Below are positions 23,224 to 35,412 of a DNA stretch of 64,000 bases, in pieces (within the stretch, counting starts at the first letter, position 1; each line of letters begins with the position of its first letter). A model generated the notes under the pieces. It did no database searches. It saw only the letters and a program-made list of their open reading frames with translations, and was not told the DNA's origin. A program made the translations under genes and the position numbers. The stretch comes from Caprimulgus europaeus (lineage: Eukaryota; Chordata; Aves; Caprimulgiformes; Caprimulgidae), in contig OU015538.1 in assembly GCA_907165065.1 (NCBI GenBank), positions 18,305,165 to 18,369,164 on the forward strand, given 5' to 3'.

Positions 23224-26200
23224 CAAAAAAGTAGATTAGATATTTTACTACTTCAAATGGTATTTGGGAGCAATGTGGTTTTTCCTTAGAGAGTATCTAC
23301 TGCATTTTTGTTCTTGAGGATAGTAAAGGTCTCTAATGATCTCTCAAAAGTAATACAGAGCAGCTAATTATCTCCTTGAAATAGTCTAATTTCAGTTTTG
23401 TTGAAGTACATGGAGTTCTTACTGTTACCTGTAAGAGGACAGGGAAAGGACATCTGAGGTGTTGCCCATGAGAAATGCATATTTACTAGTTCTCTTCAGT
23501 CAACTGCTTTGATTATAGGAGGAATGATTCATTATTACAGAGGAAGAAATGACCCTTTGTAGAATCCTGCAAATCAGGAGAGATCTTTTGTCTGATTTCT
23601 AGTATGACTATTTGGCTCTGTATGAGACTTACTACTGGGTCCTGGATACTTGGGAGAAAAAAAAATATCCAGAAACTCCAGAGAAAGGAAAGAGTTATGA
23701 AACTCATTTACTTAGACTCTTACCTTCCTTTAGCTCTTTGTTACCTTACCTAACTTTGTGTGCATAAAGCAGGCAACCTGCCATTTCTCTGCTCCATTCT
23801 GAAATCACACACAAATCCTGTCAACTACATTAATTCCATAGAAGCTAAATTAACATTGATCCTTCCTTGGCCTCAGCTAACAGAACTTCATCAAGTAGCA
23901 TTTAAACTACCTTTGTCAAGGATGAGTTCTTTACTTTCCAGACTTTTGTGTCTTATGCCTGATCTTTTGTCTTCAGCATTAATATACTTCCTTTCCTTTA
24001 TTGTCTCCATTTGGATGAAAATAACCAGCCGAGCCACCCTGTACGCTAGGTATTTTACACATGCATGGGAACTGAACAAGTAGAAGGCAGTAAGTGAAGC
24101 CCTCTGGAGGTTGTTGAAAGTTGGCTGCTGGTGATAACTTTTAGGTTACAGTGCGTATAAAATGAAGACAAATTTCACTTCACTTTCTCTGCCATTTTTC
24201 ATTCATTGTGTCTTTAGGAAAAGACAGTGAGAGAAAGTGAGAAGATAGTTCTCCTGACAGATAAGAATTAAGGTGAGCACCACCAAGAAGTCATTTTTTT
24301 GGTCTACTCTTTGAGTAAACTTGCTTGCTTAGAAATGAAACTTTTGGATTCTCTGTCTTTTCACAATTGTTACCTGTATCATCAGATATCAGATTATTTC
24401 TGAAGCTTTTTTTTTTCTTTAAAACAAAAAGCTGATGTCCCTTTACTGGCAGCAGAGTCAGAATGAACTGAAGTTTATGCTATACACAACAGTAATAACT
24501 AATATTAGTTACATTAAAATTTACCCAGATTTAATACCTAATATTTGATACTACCTGATTATTATAGAACCAAAATTATGTGATACCTAATGTGAATAAA
24601 TTAATATTATTATTATTAAAATCTTGCTACTATTATGTAAAGTAACTGCATGAGGTGTTTAGTCGTTAGAGTTGGGAACAGAAGTGATTCTAATAATGGA
24701 ACTGCAAGGAACCAGATTTTTCTTTTATTCTTTTCCTTTTTCTCAAACTGAATCTCATTATAACAAGTTTGAGTTTGATAATGCTCTTAAGAGATGGCAT
24801 CAGGAATAGATCCCAATTTGTCCTGTATAAGTGGCTAATATACATTTGAATGCAAAATGCAGAAGCGGATCTTACAAGATACACACATCCAAGAATAGGG
24901 TAGATAGCACTTAGTGTTACATGCATTATTTATGGACTTCAGTTGGCTTTTAATCTATGTAGATTTTGTGAGTAGTTCTGGACTGGTATCTCCGGAGCAT
25001 CCAGTTCACTCTATATGCAGAAAACAGAAGAGCTGCAGAGCAGCAATGTGTGGGGAGAGGAGCGTTCTTAAGTTTTTCAGGATCAAGGGAGAAATGAGGA
25101 ATATAACGAAGCATTTGACCTCTGAGTAACAAAAGATAATGTGGTCCAAATCAGATGAAAATTTCTCACCAAGAGATAGTCTTTCTGTAAATAAATTAAG
25201 CACTATATGTTAGAGGCCTGATCGAGTCAGTCTTGTTGAAGATTTCAGGACTTTTATGGTGAGATCCTAAAGATGGCCATGGCTTTGTACTTTTGTGGCA
25301 TCTAGCTAGCTAGTAGTAAGGCTCTAAGAGCTGGTTTCATGTGGGCTGGATATGGTTTTTGCTGGTTTTCATTCCGTTTGAGCTATTGCATGTCATAAAG
25401 TCACAATCTTTTTCTCATGCCAAACATGTCTGTTCTCAGTCAAGTATGTCCTTAGCAATCCTGTCTTGTAATTAAGCTATTTAATGGCCCTAAATACTAT
25501 TTTAAAACCCCAAATAATAGGTATGCCCTTCATTTAACATAATTAAAAAATAAAAGTAAATTACTTTCCCTCAAAATCTCATGCCTTACTTTGAAGCTGG
25601 CCTTAAATACTGTTTAGAGGTAAGGAAATGAAATGGAAAATTCTGCAATCCTTTTTAGTGTCTCTGGCAGTCTTCCAAACACAAAGCCCAAAGCCAAATA
25701 CTCATTTTAACCATATTTTGTTTGGAAAAGATGCTTTAAGCAAATTAATTCAGTTTTACTCTGAAACACTTTAATAATGTGTGGCTGCTGATGTTGATTA
25801 GAATAAATATTGTGCATTCAAAACATAATAGTTTTATATGTACCAACACGTGGTTCCTAGATGCTTATAAAAGGATGGAGTGGACTCACTTCAGTACTAA
25901 GAAACTTTCATAACTGTTGGGATTCCAGTGTCAATCTAAAGCATTTTATTTCTATCTGTGTCTGATTATTCTCCATTGTGATTATGTGAACTTTTTTTAT
26001 TTCTGAGAAATTGTATAAAAATTTGTTTTGATTCATCAAAATCCACGTTCAGAAGTTGAATTTCAGAAAGTAAAAGTCTCACAGCAAAACTACCTCGTCT
26101 CATCCTCTTTGTACAGGTGGCAGGTCAGATCTCTCTGATTTTCATATCACTTTGCAGAGTTGCCTCTGATATAAGCATAGATTTGACATTTAATTAAACA

Positions 26201-26598
26201 TATCTAATATCTTTTAATGGGAGAATCTTACATTATGAGGATCCTTAATATCATTTTGAGACCTGGGCTGAATTCTTGCAGTTGGACATTCACCTAAAGC
26301 AGTACCCATCTTTGAAGTGAAATCCTGTTTTATAGCTTTGTCTATGACCCTTTCCTAAGCTTTTCTCAGTCTATTTGGGTATGAAATCACTATTTTGATT
26401 TGCCTTAGACATCAGTTTGTGTAAATCATGCCCTAAAATACCAAATTACTCACTAAGGTAAACCCCTCTTGCCCCAAACAGAGTCAGACTCTCCTCCCTA
26501 CTGAGACTTAAGCAGTAAAATGAAGACAGTAATGTGAATGCCAAGTATGTCTAGCAGGTGATTAATATCCATGACCAAAAAAACATCTGAAAAGAAGA
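23224..26598. other. Unique AT-rich non-coding DNA
   Basis: I see no gene or recognised mobile element. The stretch has short A- and T-runs (for example 24409-24417 and 23658-23667) and a few ATT units near 24604-24617. The open frame of 107 codons at 23760-24083 has no recognisable domain and is overlapped by one on the other strand. Confidence 0.6.
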
Positions 26599-26640
26599 TC
26601 CTCTCCTCTCCTCTTGTCTTCTCTCTTTTTTTTTTTTTTC
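26599..26640. repeat. CT-rich then poly(T) tract
   Basis: CTCTC units lead into a run of about fifteen T. A pyrimidine tract like this resembles a splice-acceptor tract, but no downstream AG followed by a coding exon is evident, so it is called simple sequence. Confidence 0.85.
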
Positions 26641-29600
26641 ACCCTTTTATTTCCATTATGTTTTCACATATGGATATTAACAAGATCTACTCCATTTACA
26701 GCAATAGATATCAAAACCAGCAGGCCTGTAGTTAGAACTGGACAGCTGAAAGCCTGGCAAATGTCCTTTTCACTTCTCTGGACAAGAGTGGGTAGTCATC
26801 TAAATTAGATGGTACATCCTGCAAGATTTTTATGCCTGGTTAAGTTTTTTAAGGGGTTGCTTAGCTAATCTTCCAATGCTGTCATCATCAGATTGGCCAG
26901 CTGTGACCTATAGATACTTTTGTGGAAATTACTAATTGCTCTCTAAGTAAAATGAGGACAACTTTCTTCCATTTCACAAGAATATGTAACAGGAAGGGCA
27001 AATTAAGTAATCTGTTACAATAGGTACAGAGTCCAGTTTTTCTTTGAATATTATATTCAGACTTTATCTATAAAGATTCCATTTTAAGATTTTTTCTAGA
27101 AATTGGATTATTTGTGATCTTTCAAAACAGAAGATGCAAATGTTAATAATTTAGGACAGACCATTTTATCACGGTTTTTGTGCCTTCATGTAAATATATT
27201 TATGAATAAAATCCAGTGCAAGTGCAAACCACTATTTGAACATGGTATTTTTGAACATGCCAGTATACTCTGAACATATTGGTTTTAAAAGATTTTTCTG
27301 TAATTGGTCAGAAGCTCTTTAAGGAAGTCCATTTTTAAGGAAACAAAGTCAGGCAGCTGAGGATACCATAAAACCAGTAATGCTATCAGGACAAAGTAGG
27401 GCTCTTATCTCAAAGGGATTGATTGATTGATAGTCATTTCATGGAGATAGTTATTTTTAGAAATTCAAATTAGTTCCCATTAAAGCTACTGCTTTTAATT
27501 ATGAAAAAATAGATTTACTGAAATTGAACTCTTAAAGTGAGATTTAATAAGGTGAAATTGAAACTCAGAAATAGTTAGAAAAATTCAGTTTACTTTAAAA
27601 CTTTTCTGTTGTTCTGAGTTGAATAGACCTTTCTCTTAGAAATTCAAGCTAATATTCTGATCAACAATAGTTTATATTTTTAAATGACTAAGATTGAAAT
27701 ATCATTTAAAAGTTAATTTAAGAAATATATCTACATTAATTTGGTGTTCTGAATTGTTTTTTAAATACTTGCTGTCTAAAATTTGGTTTTAGAAAAACGT
27801 TTGGAATATAAAGATGATAAAATTCCTTCCTGAACCACTCTACAGATAATGATAGAGCCTGAAAAGGGCAGAATTAAGAAACAAAATGTTCTGTATATTC
27901 TGTTCTGCACAGAACTAGTACTTGTGGACAAACACGAATATGCTTTTTTTTTCAGTACAAAGAGTGGCACTATATTCTGTAGCTCTCATGGTTTAATTAG
28001 AATCTTAAAGCGTAGAAGGGGTTAAAAGATAACAGTACATAGTCCATATTCACAGTGGATGGAGTTGACCATGACATTTCACAGGGATCTGCAGAAAAAT
28101 TTTGAGAGAAAACTTTTGGAGAAAAAAATCAGGAATTGCATAAAACTTTTAAAATATAAAAATTCACTTTTCTGAGCCTTGTTCTATTCCCTTACAAAGA
28201 GGAATAGAGCAAAGAATATCATAGCAATAGTGAAACTTCTGTTTTCTTGAGGAACTTATCGATACTTTTTGATTAAATTCTTTAAAAAAAATAATAAAAA
28301 ACAGATTTTAAATAGGCTAGTTTCAGTGTGTCTCTCTTCACAGCACTTACCTAGGATCTGAGCTGAGCCATAGGTGAAATACTCCGAGTCTAGTTATATT
28401 TGGCATTGTCTTTGGCAGCAAAATAGAGTTTAAGAAGTTTTAACTTATGTCTTCTTTTTCTACTTCACTGTCTGCTTCCTGATCTATCATTGTTTTATTA
28501 TGTCTAATTTATTTTTTTTTTTTAAACTAAGACTTCACCACACAAGTTGAGGATATTGCACATATCTATCTAATACTTATTTGCTAGAGACATGGTTAGA
28601 AGTCACCCTCTGCACCACACAAAAATAGCCGAGTACTGTAAGAACATGTTAGGAGATAAGTGATCCAATACAGCTAGCAGCTACCTGTAACCTAATTGTG
28701 AAGTTCTTACATTTGTAATGAGGGCAACAAAAAATACCAGTTGAACTTGATTTCCATTTTTGTCCTAATGTAGATAAATTGGGAAATAGGGGGTTTTGTT
28801 TGTTTATTCTGTTTAATAGTACTTCCCAGTTTCTAAGCTTGCAGTGCAGTAGTCTCATCACTTCTGTTTCTTCAGGCATCAAACCCCATGTCTCCGATCA
28901 AGTCCATAATCCAGAGGAATGCAGACAAACTGGCACTATAAGGATCTGAGTTCAGTCATCATGAAGCAGCTTGAGGAATCAGAATTTTATGGGTAAACAT
29001 TACTTAGAAATCTTGAGAAGAGCTGTGTTAATCAAGCACAAATTGCCAATATTATTGCTCTTTTCTGTGACCAATCTCACTATTGCCCGAGTTCTTGAGA
29101 TCTGTGCTATTAATGAGATACCACAGGTACGAGTAAGTGTAGACAGATTACACTGCTGATTGCAGTAAATGTTGGCAGACTACAAGGCAGGCAGGTATGT
29201 TAGAGCTGTTTGGTGCATTTCTGGTAATATAAACAGGGAAATTAGGTAGGTTCAGAGTCCTAATGGCAAGAAATGTTGGAAACAAGGCCGGTTAAATGGG
29301 GTTTACAAACTACAAAGGCTGGTGATGAACCCTACTTGGTGAAATACCAGTAATGATGAGCAGGGTTTCATCAGATGATGCAGCAGTCACCTCGGTGACT
29401 GAATACAGTGAGAAAAGGGTTTGACTTACAGGCTAGTAGACAAAGACAGCAAGCATAGGCACTGTGTGAAATTATTTAAGAAAAGTGAAAAGTGTGTAGT
29501 AGGTGCAAAGAGCAGTTTATTTTAGGAACAGAGAAGGTGAGAAAATTCATTTAGCAAATCCCAAAAAGAATCTTGTGCTGTCAAGTAGTAAAAACTGATA

Positions 29601-32600
29601 AACCCTATATACTTATAGAGTTTTTTAATTTATAAAAATGTTTGTATGCAGTGCTCCAGGCACACTCATAATCCTCTTCTTTAACACATATGAAAATATA
29701 AGTTGACCCAGTGTCAACATCTACCAGCCTGTTAGAAATGGGAGAAGTAATTAACACTTCAGACTGGGGTACTGCAGCATTTCTGTTTTCATGGGCTTGT
29801 CCATTAAAAATCCATGTATAAGGTAACTTTCCTGTACATTGCACTTCCCTGATATGTAGACACTCTTCATGTAAAGCTTTGAGTTGAATTATCTGCAATT
29901 TTAAGAATGCCTTCAAATTGGCTTATTTGTTCACATAATTGTGACTGTTAAATACTGAATAGAGCTAGGGAAAAACAGTCACAGGAGAGTGTTAACTTCT
30001 CTTTTTTTTGTTCTCAACACTAGTCCTTGTGAGCAAAAAATAACAATAATCATAGCTCAACTGAAGTGTCATAAATTTTCTAGCAAAACAGTTGGGAAGG
30101 ATACATGCTCCAGTTTAGGGAGATTTTAATGAAAAATGATGTACCAAGAGCAATTTCTCTTCTATAATGAGGGAACTTTCAATTTCCATTGATCTCAGCT
30201 GTAGATGTATCACATAAGAATCTTGTAAGTAACGAGATTTAAAGCATTAAGCTTAAGTTGACATTTTCTCTCTTAAATTTAGCTGTAACTTGTCACCCTA
30301 TTTATATACTTCACAAAGCACTAGGCGTCTTTGCATGAGACTATTCCCAGTAGGAGATCATAGAACACTCCATCTTCCAAACACTCTCTCTTACTCAAAT
30401 CACAAAAAGTGCAGTGTTTAAAAATAATTTTAGCCATATTTTCTTCTTAAGCATCCTTCAGTTGCTTTTAGTTATGGCTAAATTCACCTAAGTTATGGTA
30501 GTTCTCTCTCAATTCCTCATCATCTAGAATGATCCTATTACTCCTGTTAGCTTTCTTTCAAGCCTTGGTTTTGTCAAAATATATTAAAATCTATAATGAA
30601 ATGCATACTCTTTTTCTAAGGTGCTGCATGATGACCAAGAAAAAAAAAATAGAGCACAGAGTAAAATAATATGGTCTGACTAGCAAGTATTGCAAAGGTT
30701 TCTACTTTCTTGCTAATATTCATTTTTTAATGGTTAATTGAAAAGGATGATTGTGAAACTGTCCTTGCTAATCAAGAGTTAGAAGGCATGGAGTGCTGTA
30801 AGGTCTACACAGAGAAAAATAGCAGTGCAAGCAAATCCCCTACTATTCCTAGCAATATCGAGAAATACTGAATATGCTGGAAAAGACTCAAACAGTACTG
30901 TATATTAAAGAAATACAGACAAGCTGGAAAATTAGTCTTGCACATAATCGTGGCAATCACAAAGAATCTAGTTGTATAATATTTAATAGATTTCCTAAAG
31001 ATAGTAGGGAAAATGAACCCCCTGTGAAATAGTGAAAATGAGAATCATTAGGACAAAGTGTGAAAAGGAATTATAAAATATATGCATGTGAGACTAACAC
31101 AGAATGAAACAGAAGCAGAGAGATTTCATGTGGACTTTTAACTGTTGATTTGTGAGTATTCCAGAGGGAATTCTTCAGATAAAAGATAATGTCAAAGATC
31201 TATGGAAACTGAAGGAAAAAAAATCAAGCTGTTTTTAAAATTTGTAGTAAACAGCCATTGTGCTAAAACTCCAAAGAATGAGAGAAAATGTGGGTTTTTT
31301 CTGCATCAGAATACATTTGCAGGCCAAATCTGAAGTACTCTTTATAGGCCAAGTGATCAAGGCAACTAACCCAGATGAAGTAACATTTAAGTAGCTCATG
31401 ATATTGAGACAATTGATATCAGAATATGCAATAGATAAATTGAAAGTCTACAAATGAAGGATTTGCTTTTGTCTCTGAAAGACTTCAGTGGAAAGAAACC
31501 TTAGTCAGTTGTCACTGTTTAGTATTGTGAATGTGCACATTGATCTTAAATACAAAAGAGACAAAACCAAAACAAGTTTGAGGGGGTACACACGAGCAGG
31601 TAACTCATCTTCAGCCTGTGCACTAGTAGCTAGTTTCATGAGGAGTACACATCTGCAAATATAAAATCAGCATGGATACAGATGCATTGCTGTTACCTTC
31701 ATAAGAGATGTGTTCGTAAGAATTGGGAACATTCCAGTACCTGATTCTTTTAAGATGCAAACTCCACAGTGTCTGGTACAGAAAAAAATCCACGAATGTG
31801 AAGGAGGAGTCTCTAAGAGCTGCAAAATGTGACAACAGAGGGGATCACATAGAAAGAGAAGAATACATAGATTGTTTTAATTCCCTGATATTTAGATAGA
31901 AAAAGAAGAGGTCTACAGTGGTGTAAGGACTCCAAGACATTGTTTAAAAAACCTCAAAGCTTTAATTTGCCAAGAGGAAGTGAAACACTACTAGTTTTTT
32001 TCAGCAGGTTAGGCTTCCCCAGATTTTGTCAGATCTCTTCAGGTGAAAAGATCACTTTCACATTGCTCTTTCCTCATGATTTTTTTCCCTATCTGCCTTT
32101 CACAATGTGATGTGCATGAAATGCAAATCACCTGGGATGGCAGCCTTGGATGGGTGTGATATGGGCCTTATTTGTATAGAGCAGTGCTGCTCCTGAACAT
32201 CAGTAAAGATGGAGGAAATCAATGGAGAATTAATAACCTCAGACTGAATTAGACCCAGTTTCAATTTTAGCATTTTATTTTGGAAGTCCATTAACCTCAA
32301 AGATGTTAATGTGCTGAAATCTAAATATAAGAACAGAGTTCAAAGCTTTTAGAAATACTGAACTATATCAGCAGGTTCTGTTAGTGTTGTTATAAAATAT
32401 GAATTTGCCTAAAACATTTGCAGAAGGTTACCTTTGTGACAAGGGAGACAAATAATAAAATTCAATGATTTAAACACACTCCTGCTGGTTCCATCACTAA
32501 CTATTTTTTTAACCCATTGGTAGCACTCATACCCTACAAACTTAATTAGGAGCATCTGAAATAGAGTATTACAGAACATATTATTTGCCATTCTTTTACA

Positions 32601-34721
32601 TCAAAAACTATACCAACTATAGAGAAAACTAATGCAAAATCAGGATTAAAAAAATAACGTAAGCATACAAATGAGCAAGATTTCCTAATTCCATTTAGAA
32701 GCAGAAACGGACCGCTTGTTATCTTCTAATATTGGATAAACACTGGATAAAGAGATGCCAATATTGATCATTAAAAGTGCCCTATCTCTTGTCTGCTGAA
32801 AGGGTGTTTCCAGTACAATAGCTGTGGAAGATTTCTGAAATGCCTTTAGAGATTGGTCAAAATATGTTGTGCCTCTACTAAAGCAATCTGTAGAGCTACT
32901 GAAACAGGTATTCATATTAGTGGTAGATTGTTTCTAACTTATCATTTTAATTAAGAAGACTGAAAAAGATCTTAAAGTCTTTATAGAGAAAGCATTTTAA
33001 AGGAAAACTTCCATGAGGTATGGTGATTATACAGCAATACCAACACCTTTACAAGCCTTTATTGTAACTTTTTATTACCTTATTGAGGACTGAATATTGA
33101 AATCAGGTTTCCTTTAAAAAAGATAATTCTGTTTTTACAGAGCTCTGCAATCTGGAAAAGCACTATCTATAGCTGTGAACAAAAGGTTTATGCTACTGTA
33201 GTATCATATCAGGTTACTGGTTTGCTACATCTGGTTAATGCAATAGTACATCCTTATGAACCTACAGGCTCCTGAGAGCTGGGTTACTTCATTGCAGTTG
33301 TAGATTTCAGAGGTAAAGTGAGAAATTCTTTTTTTATTCCCTTTATTTCCTTCTTCCCTATTCATAAAGGCTAGAACTTTTAACTCTCATTAAACTTAAA
33401 ACAAAAGAAATCTGGTTTGATTATGTGTGTTTAGGACCTGTGCTTTTATGACTCAGTCTATGTGCTCTTTCTCTACATCCGACCATTGAATAAAATGTGT
33501 GCTGAAGTACAGAAATTTAATCTCTGTCATGTCAGATGCTAACCTTAGCTGGCTAGCTGATATGCACAGAGCCAGAATATGCCTATAATAGTACCCAGGA
33601 GTTAGTGAATTAATCTAACCTGATGAAGTGTGTCTCCTCAGTGCATAAATCAGCTGGAATAATGTCATTGATATGGAAGGAGGATGTGGAGAAAAAGAAG
33701 TCTGAAATGAGCCACAGCTGAGAGAAACCTGCTAATGGATAGGGCCTTAATATTAAGTAACTGTGAGCAGTCAGTGGGATCCAATTTTACCTGTTTGATA
33801 TCCTCAAGGTTCTGTGGTGTGTATTTTTTTATAAAAAAAATAAAATTAAGTAACAGATATTGCAGTATAAGTGACCTGATTGTTTTCATCCTTGTGGGTA
33901 ATGTGCATGTTCGTATTTGCAATGCCTTTTAGCATTTCAGTATTTGAATCACACCCATCCTGACTTCAATTGTCAGTTTAGTGTATTTTGACATTATTAT
34001 AGAAGAACTGGAAGAATGCAAACTATCAATAAGCAAATAAGTCTTAAACACTTTGGCAAATAAATTATATGCAATTTACGTAGCAAATAATTCTCAGTAA
34101 TTTACACAAACCCAGCTAATTCAGAATCCTAACACTTTTCCTATAGAGACGTTAGAAAATTCAGTACACTCATGTTTCTGCAGGGTGTGTGTAGGAAAGG
34201 AGGGATTGCAGAAACCATCAGTCAGTTCTGTATCATGTTTTGATGCTTTAAATAGTTAGTGCATTCCAGAAAACTTACTGTACTACCAAAGTTGTATAAT
34301 TTTGATACTTTTCTAATTCAGGCCATCACTAAATGTTTATTAGTATAAAGTCATTATTGCTAACTATTACTTTAAGAATGAATGACCACACAGGATATGA
34401 AGCAATTTAAAAAATGTAAAATTTTAGACTACTTTATTCCCCACAGATAAAAATTGGTCTTTTCTCTGTGGCTCACAACAGGTTTAATGGATGCAGAAAA
34501 AAGACAGTGTGCAATAAAGTGTGAAGCAAAACATTAACTGCAAATTAATAGAGGAATTTCTCCTCAGTTATTATAGTTTCAAGCTTTTAAATGGCCCGGC
34601 ATCCTAAATTTATATTATAATAACAGTTATGTGCACAAGATTCCCCAAAGCTCACCCAAAGTCTTAAGTGGTGTTAGAAACGTATTCTCACCACAGCAAC
34701 TGTTTGTGCAGCAGAAGCAAT
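26641..34721. other. Unique AT-rich non-coding DNA
   Basis: Eight kilobases without a recognisable gene, RNA gene or transposon. Small items are (GATT)4 at 27417-27431, an A/T run near 28506-28521, and an A-run at about 30640-30648. The 103-codon frame at 29605-29916 (minus) has no ATG and begins with TTG. A C/W/G spacing in it loosely resembles an Ig-like fold, but the match is too weak to call. Confidence 0.6.
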
Positions 34722-34788
34722 GTGTTTTTTAAAAAAACCCCAAAACAACAAAACAAAAAACCAACCAAAAACCCCCAAACAAATAAGA
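34722..34788. repeat. T/A junction with A/C-rich tract
   Basis: The stretch 'gttttttaaaaaaacccc' is followed by CAAAA, CCAACC and ACCCCC units. It is similar in style to the tracts at 10901-10970 and 62785-62850. Confidence 0.8.
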
Positions 34789-35034
34789 TTTTAATAGAAT
34801 TTAAATAGATATTTCTTTATATGTAGTGAGTGACAAAGCAGAGTTAAGACTTTTGGTCCTGAGTTTTCACTCAGCTTCAACAGGTAAAAGCTTATCCTTA
34901 TGGTGTGAGGATCTGCAAGTGCTAAACAGCTAAAAACGAGAGCTTATTGGGAACTTTTGGTTGAAAAATAAGGTTAAGGTTTAAAAAACACTCTCCTTCC
35001 TTGACAAGACGATGGGAAAAAATGAAAAATCAAA
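34789..35034. other. Short unique stretch before the GC-rich repeat
   Basis: AT-rich sequence with no recognised feature. Confidence 0.5.
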
Positions 35035-35412
35035 AGCTCAGGGGTTGAGATTAATACCGGGAAATTGTGTGCTAATTACTGTCACAGGTAAAATAGACTC
35101 TATGGGTGCAGGGAAATGTTCGCTCCCCTGCGGTTTCTCCACGACTGCAGGGGAGTTTCTGCTCCAGGCCCTGAGCCCTCCTCTCCCTCCTCCTTCCCTG
35201 GCCTCGCTGCTCCCAGGGCCATGTCTCACAGTTGCCCCTCACTCCCGACAGCCTTTCCCCTCCCTCAGAGCTGCTTTCCCCACCGACCCCACTGATGGGT
35301 TCAGCTGTGGCTTGTGGTGGGACCGGCTGGAACCGGCTGTGACTGGCACTGGGCAGCCCCTGCACTCCCCCACTGCCCACACCTGGACACCTACACCTGG
35401 TACAAAAGGTTT
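35035..35412. mobile_element. GC-rich fossil avian repeat, probably LTR/ERV-related
   Basis: About 380 bp of GC- and CpG-rich sequence stand out sharply from the AT-rich surroundings. Strings such as 'ctaattactgtcacagg', 'tctccacgactgcagggg', 'ccctcctctccctcctcc', 'ggaccggctggaaccggct' and 'acacctggtacaaaagg' follow the order I remember from a GC-rich dispersed repeat common in bird genomes. I believe that repeat derives from an endogenous retrovirus or LTR element. It is a broken, shortened fossil with no intact part and is probably old. The family and orientation need a repeat library to settle. Overlapping open frames on both strands across it are a by-product of high GC and few stop codons, not genes. 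An alternative is an isolated GC-rich element of host origin. Confidence 0.5.

Noticed and set aside
26599-26645. A polypyrimidine tract resembling a splice acceptor
   Set aside because: No AG followed by a plausible coding exon is found. The tract is better described as simple sequence.
29350-29406. A C/D snoRNA-like arrangement with aatgatgag and ctga boxes
   Set aside because: The boxes are only about 50 nt apart and the terminal stem has a mismatch in five pairs. That is too short and weak for a typical C/D snoRNA.
29605-29916. A 103-codon minus-strand frame with a loosely Ig-like Cys/Trp/Gly spacing
   Set aside because: It begins with TTG rather than ATG, the Ig-type D-x-G-x-Y-x-C pattern is not met cleanly, and no exon borders are convincing.
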